Positions 16,186-25,433 of a DNA stretch of 64,000 nt are shown here, piece after piece. The stretch comes from Saprospira grandis (GTDB taxonomy: Bacteria > Bacteroidota > Bacteroidia > Chitinophagales > Saprospiraceae): the NCBI RefSeq assembly GCF_027594745.1, contig NZ_CP110854.1, forward strand, positions 496,001 through 560,000, written 5' to 3'. Both the position numbers and the translations under genes were made by a program. The notes beneath the pieces were generated by a model, which saw only the letters and a program-made list of their open reading frames with translations, was not told the origin of the DNA and made no database searches. The number at the start of each line of letters is the position of its first letter. The stretch's first letter is position 1.

Positions 16186-17079
16186 ATGCGTAATCTCCTT
16201 CTGCTTTGCCTTAGCCTTTTCTTGGTCGAGGCCGCCTATGCACAACCTCAGAAGCTAGTAGATCAGCTTAAAAACCGAGAAGAAATTAGTTTTATGGGCC
16301 GTAGCAGCTTCTCGATGAAGCAAAATTCGGGGCCAGAGCTGGTCAAGAGTTTGGCCTTTAAGCTACATGAGTCTTTGGTCAAAAAAGAGCTAAAGAACAT
16401 CAGTTCTGCGGGCCTACCTAATTCTCCAGATCCAGCGCAGTGGATGGCAGCTTATCCGCAGCGGGATGATGAGGTCTTTTCTTTTAACCCCACAACAATG
16501 GAAGAAGAAAAGCATGAAGCCAAGACCGAAGTAAAGCCCACAGATTTTAATGACTTTAATATTTTGGCCTTGATCGCCTACAACAAAAAGACGCATCAAT
16601 TTGAGTACTACCCCTATGCGATTCGTCCTGTTTTAGCGGCTGCTGAAGGCGTAAATTACAGCCCTATTCAGATTGATATTGCTCAGGGGAGCATGGTCCA
16701 AAACCAAAAGCGCCGCATGAGTTTTTCGGGCCAAATTGATGGACTAAATGCAGAAATTGAAATCATAGAATATAAAGGCAAAGATATGGGCCTAGGCGAT
16801 GTCTTGCAGGACCAAATCGGGGCCTTAGAGCAGCTATCGATCAAAAGCCTAGCGGGTAAAGAGATGGATCAGGAAGGTCGTTTGGTCCTCCAAAAAGAAA
16901 TTAAATTGGCGGGGGGTGTAGCCAGCCTTGACCCAGCTAGCATGCAAGAAAAGCTGATGTATCAAGTGGCGCCTCAAATTATCCTTGATTTTAGCCGTGG
17001 GGTCTTCTACAGCAAAAACCAATCGGTCAAAATCCAACATATTGAAAAAGAAGAATTAGGCTATTGCCTACCCTTCTAA
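16186..17079 (+). CDS. secreted protein of unknown function
   Basis: 297 residues from the ATG at 16186 (MRNLLLLCLSLFLVEAAYAQ signal peptide); the frame extends 33 bp upstream only through a TTG start that would bury the signal. The mature part is alpha/beta with a Lys-rich N-terminal helix region, a Glu-rich stretch (EEEKHEAKTEVKPTD), a strand pair FNILALIAYNKKTHQFEYYPYAIRPVL and a C-terminal IDFSRGV-like region. I do not recognise a family. It is most likely periplasmic or surface-exposed. It has its own putative promoter and terminator, so it is monocistronic. Confidence 0.75.
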   Translation: MRNLLLLCLSLFLVEAAYAQPQKLVDQLKNREEISFMGRSSFSMKQNSGPELVKSLAFKLHESLVKKELKNISSAGLPNSPDPAQWMAAYPQRDDEVFSFNPTTMEEEKHEAKTEVKPTDFNDFNILALIAYNKKTHQFEYYPYAIRPVLAAAEGVNYSPIQIDIAQGSMVQNQKRRMSFSGQIDGLNAEIEIIEYKGKDMGLGDVLQDQIGALEQLSIKSLAGKEMDQEGRLVLQKEIKLAGGVASLDPASMQEKLMYQVAPQIILDFSRGVFYSKNQSVKIQHIEKEELGYCLPF

Positions 17080-17101
17080 ACTGGGCCATGACAGCCCTAG
17101 A

Positions 17102-17135
17102 GAGCGCCTCCAAGAATATTGGGGGCGCTTTTGTT
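17102..17135 (+). terminator. intrinsic terminator
   Basis: AGCGCCTCCAA / TTGGGGGCGCT with a short loop, then TTTTGTTTTG, 23 bp past the stop. Confidence 0.8.
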
Positions 17136-17197
17136 TTGCCCTGAATAAAGCGTAACTTCAGGCCTAAAGATCAAACTCCTTTAAAAAAACATATCTA

Positions 17198-18475
17198 ATG
17201 CAAGAGGTACAATTTGAAGATGCTTTGGACTATGCCAAAGCCCAGGATGTCAGTGATCCCCTAGCGCATTTTCGCCCCCAATTTCATTTCCCTAAACAGG
17301 CAGATGGAAGCCCTATTATTTATCTTTGCGGCAATTCTTTGGGCCTACAGCCCCGCCTTGCTCAGCAGCTGATGCAAGACGAAATGGAGGTCTGGAAAGA
17401 ATTGGCCGTAGAGGGCCACTTTAAGGCCGAGCGCCCTTGGATGACCTACCATGAAGAGTTTAGCCGACAGCTTTCTCCTATTGTGGGGGCCTTGCCCAAA
17501 GAGATTACCGTCATGAACACCCTAAGCGTCAATTTGCACCTCATGATGGTCTCTTTTTATCGGCCCACAAAAAGCCGCTACAAAATTGTGATCGAGGGTG
17601 GGGCCTTTCCTTCGGATAAATATGCCGTAGATTCGCAGCTGCGTTTTCATGGCATTGACCCTCAGGATGGCTTGATTCAGCTACGCCCTCGTATGGGCGA
17701 AGACCATCTGCGGACCGAAGATATTTTGCAGGCCTTGGAGCGAGAAAAGGACAGTATTGCCTTGGTCATGCTTAGCGGAATCAACTATTATACGGGCCAG
17801 TGTTTTGATATGCAGTCCATTACGAAAAAAGGCCATGAAATTGGGGCTATGGTGGGCTTTGATTTGGCCCATGCTGCGGGTAATGTCCGCCTTCAGTTGC
17901 ATGATTGGGGGATGGATTTTGCCGTTTGGTGCCACTACAAATACCTCAACTCGGGCCCTGGCTGCATTGCTGGCGCCTTTGTGCATGAGCGCCACCTCAA
18001 CCGCAAGGATTTGCCTCGTTTTGAGGGTTGGTGGGGCCACCACAAAGAGAGCCGATTCAAAATGCCCGCTACTTTTGAGCCTGCCCCCAATGCCGATGCT
18101 TGGCAAATTAGCAATGCGCCCATTTTGGCCATGGTGCCTATGCGGGCTTCTTTGGCCCTCTTCAATGAGGCGGGCATGGACCGTTTGCTGGCCAAGAGCA
18201 AAAAACTAACGGCCTATCTGGAGTTCCTGCTCAATCAGCTGCCCACCGACCGCATCCGTATCCTGACGCCCAAAGCCCCCAAGGACCGAGGCGCTCAGCT
18301 CTCTATTCAGGTAAAAGGGGCCGACCGCAGCCTCTTTGATGATTTGGTCAAAAATGGCGTGATTGGTGACTGGCGAGAGCCCGATGTGATTCGCATTTCT
18401 CCCGCGCCCATCTACAACTCTTTTGAGGATGTTTACCAGATGGTGCAGATTCTAAAAAAATGTCTGCAGCTCTAG
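17198..18475 (+). CDS. kynU: kynureninase
   Basis: 425 residues, the standard length. Fold-type I PLP enzyme: IYLCGNSLGLQP near residue 42 (the substrate-loop motif of kynureninases), TVMNTLSVNLHLMMVSFY, GFDLAHAAGNV with the PLP-binding Asp, and WCHYKYLNSGPG with the Schiff-base lysine K248. It cleaves kynurenine or 3-hydroxykynurenine to anthranilate or 3-hydroxyanthranilate plus alanine, in tryptophan breakdown or de novo NAD synthesis. No other kynurenine-pathway gene (TDO, kmo, haao) lies in the window. Cytoplasmic dimer. Probably a single-gene unit followed by repeat E7. Confidence 0.96.
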   Translation: MQEVQFEDALDYAKAQDVSDPLAHFRPQFHFPKQADGSPIIYLCGNSLGLQPRLAQQLMQDEMEVWKELAVEGHFKAERPWMTYHEEFSRQLSPIVGALPKEITVMNTLSVNLHLMMVSFYRPTKSRYKIVIEGGAFPSDKYAVDSQLRFHGIDPQDGLIQLRPRMGEDHLRTEDILQALEREKDSIALVMLSGINYYTGQCFDMQSITKKGHEIGAMVGFDLAHAAGNVRLQLHDWGMDFAVWCHYKYLNSGPGCIAGAFVHERHLNRKDLPRFEGWWGHHKESRFKMPATFEPAPNADAWQISNAPILAMVPMRASLALFNEAGMDRLLAKSKKLTAYLEFLLNQLPTDRIRILTPKAPKDRGAQLSIQVKGADRSLFDDLVKNGVIGDWREPDVIRISPAPIYNSFEDVYQMVQILKKCLQL

Positions 18476-18496
18476 TTGCTGCTTTTTGATTTATTG

Positions 18497-18685
18497 TTTT
18501 GGGGCCCGCGGCCGCCTTGGCTTTGCCAAGGCGGCCGCCGCTATGCTGCGGGGCTCACAGGTCTGTTCGGCCCTTCGTTTTTTTTCGCTATGCTCAAAAA
18601 AACTCGGTCTGGCCTGCGGCCACCCCTGCGCAGCGCTGGGCCGCTCATCCAATGAGTAAGCTCTAAATTACCCGCTTCGGCCCTT
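18497..18685 (-). repeat. GC-rich intergenic repeat E7 (subfamily C), head facing left
   Basis: TTTTGGGGCCCGCGG head, long stem GCGGCCGCCTTGG-ctttg-CCAAGGCGGCCGC, core variant CTCACAGGTCTGTTCGGCCC, variable stem TTTTTTTTCGC...AAAAAAA, tail CTGCGCAGCGCTGGGCC, extension GCTCATCC...CGCTTCGGCCC. Tail-to-tail with E8: CGCTTCGGCCCTTT is answered by AAAGGGCCGAAGC. Confidence 0.88.
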
Positions 18686-18708
18686 TAAATTTAATGCGTA
18701 TTAGAGGA

Positions 18709-18883
18709 CCAAAGGGCCGAAGCCGACTATTTTGCGCAGGCTTTGCAGAGGAGCGGATGAGCGCTGCGGAGCGGGTGGCCCGAAGGGCCAGACCAAAGGC
18801 AGGCTTTGCCTGCCTGCAGGGCCGAGCAGACCTGCGAGCCCCGCAGCATAGCGACCCGAGCGAAGCGAGGGACAGCCCCAAGA
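18709..18883 (+). repeat. GC-rich intergenic repeat E8 (subfamily C), head facing right
   Basis: AAAGGGCCGAAGC extension, tail GGATGAGCGCTGCGGAGCGG, stem GGCCCGAAGGGCC, variable stem AGGCAGGCTTTGCCTGCCT, core GGGCCGAGCAGACCTGCGAG, head GGGACAGCCCCAAGA. It partners E7 as a roughly 390-bp inverted pair filling the kynU-adhesin gap. Confidence 0.88.
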
Positions 18884-19008
18884 TTAAGCACAAAAACTAG
18901 CAGATAGTGACAATCAACAAGGTAACTTATAGGCCTATAAAATAAATTAACAATTCATTAACTACCAGAATGCGACTAATCTGCTCGTCTTTCTATTAAA
19001 ATAAAGCT

Positions 19009-19016
19009 TATTTTTG
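19009..19016 (+). promoter_or_regulatory. putative -7 box (TATTTTTG) and leader hairpin for the 997-residue adhesin
   Basis: TATTTTTG fits TAnnTTTG and lies 57 bp before the ATG at 19073. The leader between them contains AAGCAGT/ACTGCTT (about 19038-19056), a short hairpin. Confidence 0.45.
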
Positions 19017-19072
19017 AAGTTAATTTTTTCTAACCGCTAAGCAGTTCACTACTGCTTACTATCTAATTTCAT

Positions 19073-22066
19073 ATGCAAAAACTATCGATTCAAATTTTCA
19101 TGCTGTTTTGCTTGAGTCTTTTGAGCTTCTCGGTTTCGGCCCAGTTGACAGAAGATTTTGAGGGCAGCATTCCGCCTACGGGTTGGGCCATTTTTGATAA
19201 TGGCAATGGGACCGCCCAATCTTGGCAGGCCTCTACGACCTCCAATACGGGAGCCCAAGCGGCTTATGTCCGTTATGAGTATGTAACGACAGGAACCGCA
19301 GTAGACTGGATGGTCACGCCTTTGGTAAATATTACGGCTGGGGCTAGCGACTTGGCCTTTTATCAGCGCCAATTTTATGGCTCGGATTATGGGACCATTT
19401 ATACCATTCGGGTATCTACCACATCTCAGACCGACACCACTACTTTTACGACCATTGACACCCAATCGGAGCTTGATTTTGGAACTAGCTACACCCCTAA
19501 GTTAGTAGATCTTAGCGCCTATATTGGCCAATCTGTTTATGTGGCTTTTGTGATGGAGCAAGACGGTGGCGACAACTGGTATATTGATGATTTGAGCATT
19601 GGAGCGCCTCCCTGTTTGGATCCTTCTGCGGTAACGGCCAGCAACATTACAGCCAACTCGGCAGATATTAGCTTTAATGCCAATGGCGCGCCTCAGGCAG
19701 AGGTGGCCCTAGTGGCAGCAGGAGCTGCGGCCCCTACTTCAGGAACGGTAACAAGCAGCAACCCCTTTAGCGCTACGGGTCTGGCTGATGGAAGCAGCTA
19801 TGACATTTATGTCCGTGGCCTTTGTAGCGGTGGTGGCAACTCTAACTGGGTAGGTCCAATTAGCTTTACCACCTCTTGCTTGGGCGTACAAGGCGATATG
19901 GCCAATGATGCTTTTGTCATTAGCACGCCTAACTTTAACCAAGCTGGAGCGACTGACTCTTGCTATACGAATACGGTGGGCAATAGCTCGGCAGACGTAT
20001 GGTTTCAGTATGTAATTCCCAGTTGTACCGACTCGCTTTACATTGCTTTGGATAGCTCTGACTTTGACACTTACCTCCGTGTTTTTGGGGCCGATACAAC
20101 TACCTCTTTGGCCGTAAATGATGATGGTGGAGCGGGAGCTACCTCTCGCCTAGCATTGAGCATTTTGAACAATGCCAACTTTAATTCTGGCGACACGATT
20201 TATATTGTAGTAGAAGGCTTTAGCGGCAATGAAGGAAACTACGTCCTTGATGTACAAGCCACCACAAGCAGCTCTCCTGCTGGAGATTGGGCCAATACGG
20301 CTATTGGCATCAGTGCGCTTCCTTTTGTGGCCAACAATGCCACTAGTTGCTACAGCAATACGGCTGGCCAAGCCGCTGCTGACGTTTGGTTTGAGTACAT
20401 TGTTGAAGACTGTCTAGACTCTATTCTCATCTCTTTGGCAGGCTCTGACTATGATTCTTACCTAAACATCTATGCCGCCGATAGCAGCACGATTCTGTTT
20501 AGCAATGACAATGGCGCAGGCAACAATAATGCAGCCTTGAACATTGCGGTTGGGGCAAGCATCAATAGTGGCGACACCATTTATATTTTGGTAGAAGGTG
20601 CGGGCACTGCTAGCGGAAACTTCCAGCTAGATGTACAGCCTGTATTTGCTTCTCTTGCCGGAAACACCATCCAGCAGGCTATTAGCTTCAATAGCTTCCC
20701 CTTTAGCAATTCTGGAGCAACCACAGGTTGTTACCAAAACACGATTGGAAACAGCTCTGCGGATGTATGGTTCCAGCATGTACTAGACAACTGTACAGAT
20801 ACTCTATTCATCAGCTTGGATAGCTCTGACTTTGATACTTATCTCCGTGTTTATGCGGCTGATGGAACTACTCAGTTGGATTACAATGATGATGGTGGAC
20901 AAGGAACTACCTCTTACCTCCTTCTCGATATTGTTAATGATCCTAACTATAATGGAGGAGATACCATCTATATCTTGGTAGAAGGTTATGGTTCTAGCAC
21001 GGGGAACTACGGACTCAACATTGATGCGGTACGTTGTGATCCTGCAGTTAGCGCCACCGTAGTGGTGAATGGTCTACAGACGACTTACTGTAATGCCAAC
21101 AACATTCCTAGTCCACAAATGGTCATCTACAATGGTGGAAACAGCGACTTGGCCATGGTTCCTTATACCGTGACGCTAAGCACCCTACCCTTTACGATTG
21201 CTGTAGACACAGCCTACAACATTCCTATGGATGATTCTGTAGTGATTAGTCTACCTGCCTTCCCTTCTGCTTCTGGAAACGGAATCTTTGAGGTGAGCAT
21301 TGATGTTCCTGGCGATTATGACCTCAGTGATAATGTCTATACTCAGGTATTGGCGATTTCTAATACGGTTTCTACGGTTTCTGCTGTAGATGTAGCTTGT
21401 CATGGAGATGCAAACGGTAGTGCTACGGCTATGGGCCAAGCGGGTATTGCCCCTTACAGCTATATTTGGGATGCCAATGCGGGCAGCCAAACTACGGCTA
21501 CAGCTACAGGCCTCAATGCCGGAACTTATAATGTGACCATTACAGATAGCATTGGCTGTGGCACACAAAATAGCGTTCAAATTACGGAGCCTACAATTTT
21601 GACCGTAGATGCAGTCAATAATAATGATGGTACCGCTACGGCCAGCGTTTCTGGTGGAGTAGCTAGCTATAGCTACGATTGGTCTAATGGCTCAACTACT
21701 GCTACAATTCAGGGGGCAGGACTACAAACTGTTATTGTTACCGATGCCAACGGTTGCTCGGCTAGCGATACGGTTACTATTGTTGTAGCCGTTACGGGCA
21801 TTGAAGGATTGGAGCAAATGAGCATTTTCCCCAATCCGGCTCAAGATTATGTAAACCTTAGCTTTGAGTTGACGGAAAGCCGTCAGCTTCAGCTACAATT
21901 GGTAGCCCTAAATGGCCAAGTGGTTTATACCCAAAGCCTAAATGTTGTTGGGCAGCAAAACTTGCGCATCAATACGCAAGAGCTTGCTCCTGCTATGTAT
22001 ATGCTCCGCATCATTGATGAAAAGAGCCGTACGCAGCATACCGAGCCTATCGTTATTCAGCGATAA
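19073..22066 (+). CDS. T9SS-exported multidomain adhesin-like protein
   Basis: 997 residues. The signal peptide to VSAQ is followed by a cleaved-adhesin/choice-of-anchor-J type jelly roll (about 25-180; TEDFEGSIPPTGWAIFDNGNG, WYIDDLSIG), an FnIII-like segment (180-270), and three repeats of about 125 residues (273-400, 403-527, 528-652) each with GNSSADVWFQYV, SDFDTYLRVYAAD, and GDTIYILVEG, resembling pre-peptidase C-terminal domains. A CARDB-like part (655-760), a SprB-type repeat (765-840; ACHGDANGSATA, APYSYIWDA) and a shorter copy follow. The C-terminal 85 residues (MSIFPNPAQDYVNLSF) are a type A type IX secretion sorting domain. Expected on the cell surface or released; probably binds polymers or other cells. 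Confidence 0.92.
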   Translation: MQKLSIQIFMLFCLSLLSFSVSAQLTEDFEGSIPPTGWAIFDNGNGTAQSWQASTTSNTGAQAAYVRYEYVTTGTAVDWMVTPLVNITAGASDLAFYQRQFYGSDYGTIYTIRVSTTSQTDTTTFTTIDTQSELDFGTSYTPKLVDLSAYIGQSVYVAFVMEQDGGDNWYIDDLSIGAPPCLDPSAVTASNITANSADISFNANGAPQAEVALVAAGAAAPTSGTVTSSNPFSATGLADGSSYDIYVRGLCSGGGNSNWVGPISFTTSCLGVQGDMANDAFVISTPNFNQAGATDSCYTNTVGNSSADVWFQYVIPSCTDSLYIALDSSDFDTYLRVFGADTTTSLAVNDDGGAGATSRLALSILNNANFNSGDTIYIVVEGFSGNEGNYVLDVQATTSSSPAGDWANTAIGISALPFVANNATSCYSNTAGQAAADVWFEYIVEDCLDSILISLAGSDYDSYLNIYAADSSTILFSNDNGAGNNNAALNIAVGASINSGDTIYILVEGAGTASGNFQLDVQPVFASLAGNTIQQAISFNSFPFSNSGATTGCYQNTIGNSSADVWFQHVLDNCTDTLFISLDSSDFDTYLRVYAADGTTQLDYNDDGGQGTTSYLLLDIVNDPNYNGGDTIYILVEGYGSSTGNYGLNIDAVRCDPAVSATVVVNGLQTTYCNANNIPSPQMVIYNGGNSDLAMVPYTVTLSTLPFTIAVDTAYNIPMDDSVVISLPAFPSASGNGIFEVSIDVPGDYDLSDNVYTQVLAISNTVSTVSAVDVACHGDANGSATAMGQAGIAPYSYIWDANAGSQTTATATGLNAGTYNVTITDSIGCGTQNSVQITEPTILTVDAVNNNDGTATASVSGGVASYSYDWSNGSTTATIQGAGLQTVIVTDANGCSASDTVTIVVAVTGIEGLEQMSIFPNPAQDYVNLSFELTESRQLQLQLVALNGQVVYTQSLNVVGQQNLRINTQELAPAMYMLRIIDEKSRTQHTEPIVIQR

Positions 22067-22107
22067 GCAGCTCACTCATTTAGCGATTAAATGAGTAGCA
22101 TAAAGTT

Positions 22108-22146
22108 GGCCCCCAAGACAAAATGTCTTGGGGGCCTTTTTTTATT
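22108..22146 (+). terminator. intrinsic terminator after the adhesin gene
   Basis: GGCCCCCAAGACA (22108-22120) / TGTCTTGGGGGCC (22124-22136) then TTTTTTTATTTTTA. A weaker hairpin CTCATTTA/TAAATGAG lies just before it at 22074-22095. Confidence 0.92.
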
Positions 22147-22147
22147 T

Positions 22148-23911
22148 TTATTGGCGCCAAACTGGCTCCACCTCTCTCAAATTGGGTTTTACATAAACAT
22201 CATCAATTTTGTCAATAATTTTGGGGAGCAAACCTTTGACTAAATTTTGCCGCTTTTCATTCCAATGTGCGGCCGCTTTTTCAAATTCCTTAGATTTTTC
22301 GTCCTTCATCCAGTCTTCCCAGGGGTTGCTTCGGCCCTCTAGGGTTTGGCGCAAGCCCTCAAAGAGGTTTTTAAAGAGCATGCTCGCCAGGCGGTAGCGC
22401 TCTAAGAGCGCGTCTACCTCTTGGATTTTGGCCGAAATGGCCTTGATCTGCTCTTCTTTTTCTTCCTTATTGGTCGAAAACTTAAGGAGCTGCTCAAAAT
22501 GCTTGTCTACGGCCTGGCTCAATTGTTTCATGGCCCCTTTTTCATTATCTAGTACCTGATGGATAAAATCGGCATCTTGGGCCAATTCGGGATCCACCAA
22601 AGCAATATATTCGGCCAGTAGTTCTTCGGCGTCTTGGCTGAGGGCCCGCATCCGCAAATTGACATTTTTCCAACTATTAGAATGATGGTCCAAAGAGGCA
22701 TACTCGGCCTCTACAATAGAAAAGAAAGCCGAAAAATGCCGATACTTCTTCTGCCCCGTTTGGATCAAAGAATCATTTTTGGCCTGTATAGCAGGGTCCA
22801 ATTGGTAGACCTTTACATCATGCTTACCTCTCAGGCCATCCAAACGGACATTTTCCAAAACGACTTCCTTAAAGGGTTTGTACTTGGCCTCAATATTGGC
22901 TCGGCTAAATAAGCTAGAAAAGACGCCCTTAAAGCTGTTAATCACACTTTTTAGCTTACCCCCAGTTAAAATATTGCCTACATCGGCCGCAAAATTGAGC
23001 ACCTTGCCCGCTCTAGACCTTCCCTTTACCAAGTCGGTATTATACTGTTGTCTTTGCAGCTCAAACTCCGCTTGCAAATCCTTGATATAATCTTTTTGCG
23101 CCAAATCGGATAGGTCTTGCATGCTGCCCAACCAGTCGTCAAATTCTTTATAGGCCAAGGGATTGGCCATTTCGCTGCGCTCATGAAAAATATCATAAAT
23201 TTGTAGCGAGATATCTATATGGCCCACATAATTATAAACATTGCCAATAGTTTGCACCTCGCTATAGTAAATATCCTTTAGCCGCCTAGCCGATTTGGCA
23301 TAGCTCTGATGCTCTGCTTTGCGGATACTCTCCAAAATATTTTCTTCAATCTTGACTTTCTCCACTTCTAAAATCCGAGAGGTTTGTATCCGATTAAAGT
23401 CAGTTTGTGACAATTCTTCTAGCTCAATATTGTCGATCAGTAGCTCCCCAGATTCATAGTCCTGAATGCTCATTTTCACTCGGCTCAAATTGCTCAGATC
23501 TAGCTCATCTAACTGAATAGGATTGGGAAAGCAAATGCTGCTATTGCTCTTGATGTCTTGGCTGCTATACTCCGACCATTTTTTATCTTCTTCAGAATAA
23601 TAGCTGTACACCATCCGAAAACCTCGGCCGACGCTCACATTTTGTACCCGATAATCAAAGCGCAAGCTCCCAATTCCATAGGGCGATTCGGGCAAGCGCA
23701 GCTCTAAACTAGCGCCATTGCCCAAAAGCAAAAGCGCCGGATTATCGGCCTGACAGCCAGAGGGAATAATGGCCGCAGAGCCCTGACAATGCAGGCCCTT
23801 GACCTTTTCTAGATCTTCTATGGTATCAAAGTTTTCCGTCAAAAGCAGCTTTTGGGCCTTCAGGCTGCTCAGGCTTAAAAGGAACAAACAGAATAAGATG
23901 TTTTTCTTCAT
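22148..23911 (-). CDS. secreted protein: jelly-roll-like N-terminus and long helical C-terminus, function unknown
   Basis: 587 residues from the ATG at 23911, which gives MKKNILFCLFLLSLSSLKAQ, a clean signal peptide; the frame stays open 159 bp further only because it runs through repeat E9. Residues about 22-165 (LLLTENFDTIEDL, LRFDYRVQNVSVGRGFRMVYSYYSEEDKKW, LLIDNIELEEL) resemble a choice-of-anchor or MAM-like beta sandwich. The rest is predominantly helical and charged, with coiled-coil stretches. No catalytic motif is visible. The similar general build of the secreted orphan at 47437-49731 is noted but no sequence relation is obvious. It converges on the adhesin gene, with 81 bp between the two stops. 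Confidence 0.75.
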   Translation of the reverse strand: MKKNILFCLFLLSLSSLKAQKLLLTENFDTIEDLEKVKGLHCQGSAAIIPSGCQADNPALLLLGNGASLELRLPESPYGIGSLRFDYRVQNVSVGRGFRMVYSYYSEEDKKWSEYSSQDIKSNSSICFPNPIQLDELDLSNLSRVKMSIQDYESGELLIDNIELEELSQTDFNRIQTSRILEVEKVKIEENILESIRKAEHQSYAKSARRLKDIYYSEVQTIGNVYNYVGHIDISLQIYDIFHERSEMANPLAYKEFDDWLGSMQDLSDLAQKDYIKDLQAEFELQRQQYNTDLVKGRSRAGKVLNFAADVGNILTGGKLKSVINSFKGVFSSLFSRANIEAKYKPFKEVVLENVRLDGLRGKHDVKVYQLDPAIQAKNDSLIQTGQKKYRHFSAFFSIVEAEYASLDHHSNSWKNVNLRMRALSQDAEELLAEYIALVDPELAQDADFIHQVLDNEKGAMKQLSQAVDKHFEQLLKFSTNKEEKEEQIKAISAKIQEVDALLERYRLASMLFKNLFEGLRQTLEGRSNPWEDWMKDEKSKEFEKAAAHWNEKRQNLVKGLLPKIIDKIDDVYVKPNLREVEPVWRQ

Positions 23912-23927
23912 TTTTAGTATCTTGATT

Positions 23928-24045
23928 TTTTGGGGCCTCCCGCCTTCGGCGGGCGCTACGTTCCGCAGCTCGCTGTTCGCTCGGCCCTGCGCCGCTTTCA
24001 GCGGCTGGGTCTGGCCTGAGGGCCACTGCTGCACATCGCTAGGCC
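23928..24045 (-). repeat. GC-rich intergenic repeat E9 (subfamily A), head facing left
   Basis: TTTTGGGGCCTCC head, stem CCCGCCTTCGGCGGG, CGCTACGTT, GAGCGAACAGCGAGC-type core, variable stem GCCGCTTTCAGCGGC, tail CACATCGCTAGGCC. The head is 17 bp from the start codon of the orphan gene, so the repeat lies in its 5' leader or promoter region. Confidence 0.9.
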
Positions 24046-24084
24046 AAAGGCGTCCTTCCTTGCGAGCCATTTAAAAGATAATTT

Positions 24085-25221
24085 ATGCTAAGTTTCTGGG
24101 AGAAAGAACAATTTTTCGCACCGCAGGACATCGTCATTGTTGGTGCAGGTTTAGTAGGACTAAATGCGGCCCTAAAATTAAGGCAGCTCCGGCCAAAAGC
24201 TAAAATATTGGTCCTAGAAAAAGGACTTTTGCCTGCTGGGGCCAGTAGTCGAAATGCAGGTTTTGCATGTTTTGGCAGCCCTGGCGAGCTCTATGAGGAC
24301 CTTAAATCGCATAGTTGGGCAGAACTAGAGGAGCTTTTATATCAACGTTATTTGGGCCTGCGTTTATTGCGAGAAACCCTAGACGATCAAAATATCGCCT
24401 ATCAGGGCGGGGGCAGCCTAGAACTCTTTAGGGCCGAAGAAGAGGCCCAATATCAGGCTATTTTGGACCAACTGCCCAGCTTTAACAAGCGCTTGGCTCC
24501 CCTTTTTGAGGGCCGATCGCTATTTAGTCCCTTGGCCAAAGATGCGCTAAAAAAAGAAGGTTTGCAAAATTTTTCTAGGGCTTTAGAGAATAGCTTAGAG
24601 GGCCAAATAGATACGGGGAAAATGATGCGGACCTTGGTCCAGAGAGTAGAAATGGCAGGCATTAGTATTCGTTGGGGGGCCGAGCTTTTGGATTGGGAAC
24701 AAGGGGCTAGGGGGCTTTGTTTAAATCTTCGTTTTGGTCCAGAACAACTAAGACTATACAGCCAGCAGCTCTTAATTTGCAACAATGGCTTTGGTCCTCG
24801 CCTATTGCCTGATTTGGCTCTACAGCCAGCTCGGAACCAAGTAATTTTGAGCGAGCGCATTCCCAATTTGGCCCTAAAGCGGCCCTGCCATGCTCAGGCG
24901 GGCTATGTTTATTTTCGGCCCATAGCTGGGCGGATATTACTGGGTGGTGGGCGACATCTGGACCCTATTGGAGAAACTACCGATGAACTAGGGCAAACGG
25001 CAAAGATTCAGGACTTTTTAGCCGATTATTTAGAGAACGTATTGGGCCAAAAAGTAGGCATTAGCCAAAGTTGGTCGGGAATACTGGGCGTAGGGCCACA
25101 GAAAAAGCCCCTTTTGGGCCAAAGCGAAGCAGGGGTATATTATGCCCTGCGTTTGGGGGGAATGGGCGTAGCCTTGGGCAGTTTATTGGGCCAAAAAGCG
25201 GCTAACTTATTAAGTCAATAG
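24085..25221 (+). CDS. FAD-dependent oxidoreductase of the DAO (glycine/D-amino-acid oxidase) family
   Basis: 378 residues. The dinucleotide-binding start IVIVGAGLVGLNAALKLRQL (about 18-37) has GxGxxG, and LEKGLLPAGASSRNAGFACFG matches the DAO family loop after the second strand. The C-terminal QSWSGILGVGPQKKPLLG and YYALRLGGMGVALGS close the FAD site. Such enzymes oxidise secondary or D-amino acids or related amines with flavin; the substrate cannot be read from the sequence. No signal peptide, so cytoplasmic. It is divergent from the 22148-23911 gene across repeat E9, and repeat E10 begins 18 bp past its stop. Confidence 0.88.
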   Translation: MLSFWEKEQFFAPQDIVIVGAGLVGLNAALKLRQLRPKAKILVLEKGLLPAGASSRNAGFACFGSPGELYEDLKSHSWAELEELLYQRYLGLRLLRETLDDQNIAYQGGGSLELFRAEEEAQYQAILDQLPSFNKRLAPLFEGRSLFSPLAKDALKKEGLQNFSRALENSLEGQIDTGKMMRTLVQRVEMAGISIRWGAELLDWEQGARGLCLNLRFGPEQLRLYSQQLLICNNGFGPRLLPDLALQPARNQVILSERIPNLALKRPCHAQAGYVYFRPIAGRILLGGGRHLDPIGETTDELGQTAKIQDFLADYLENVLGQKVGISQSWSGILGVGPQKKPLLGQSEAGVYYALRLGGMGVALGSLLGQKAANLLSQ

Positions 25222-25238
25222 TCTGCATTTGCGGTTTG

Positions 25239-25377
25239 CAGGGCGCAAAGCGCCCGCAGGCCTAGCGATGTGCAGCAGTGGCCGTCAGGCCAGACCCAGC
25301 CGCTTTCAGCGGCGCAGGGCCGAGCGAACAGCGAGCTGCGAAACGTAGCGGCCGCCGCAGGCGGCAGGCCCCAAAAT
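25239..25377 (+). repeat. GC-rich intergenic repeat E10 (subfamily A), head facing right
   Basis: Tail GGCCTAGCGATGTGCAGCAG, stem GGCCGTCAGGCC, variable stem AGCCGCTTTCAGCGGC, core variant GAGCGAACAGCGAGC, AACGTAGCGGCCGCC and head GGCAGGCCCCAAAA. It lies between two convergent genes. Confidence 0.9.
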
Positions 25378-25417
25378 AAAAACAGCCTACAAAATCAATT
25401 GCAGGCTATTTTTTTAT
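25374..25417. terminator. bidirectional terminator between convergent genes
   Basis: AGCCTaCAA / TTGcAGGCT hairpin (25383-25407) with TATTTTTTTATTT on the plus side and TTTTTATTTT on the minus side. It serves the DAO gene (+) and the permease gene (-). Confidence 0.7.
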
Positions 25418-25433
25418 TTCAGTAGAGCTGGCA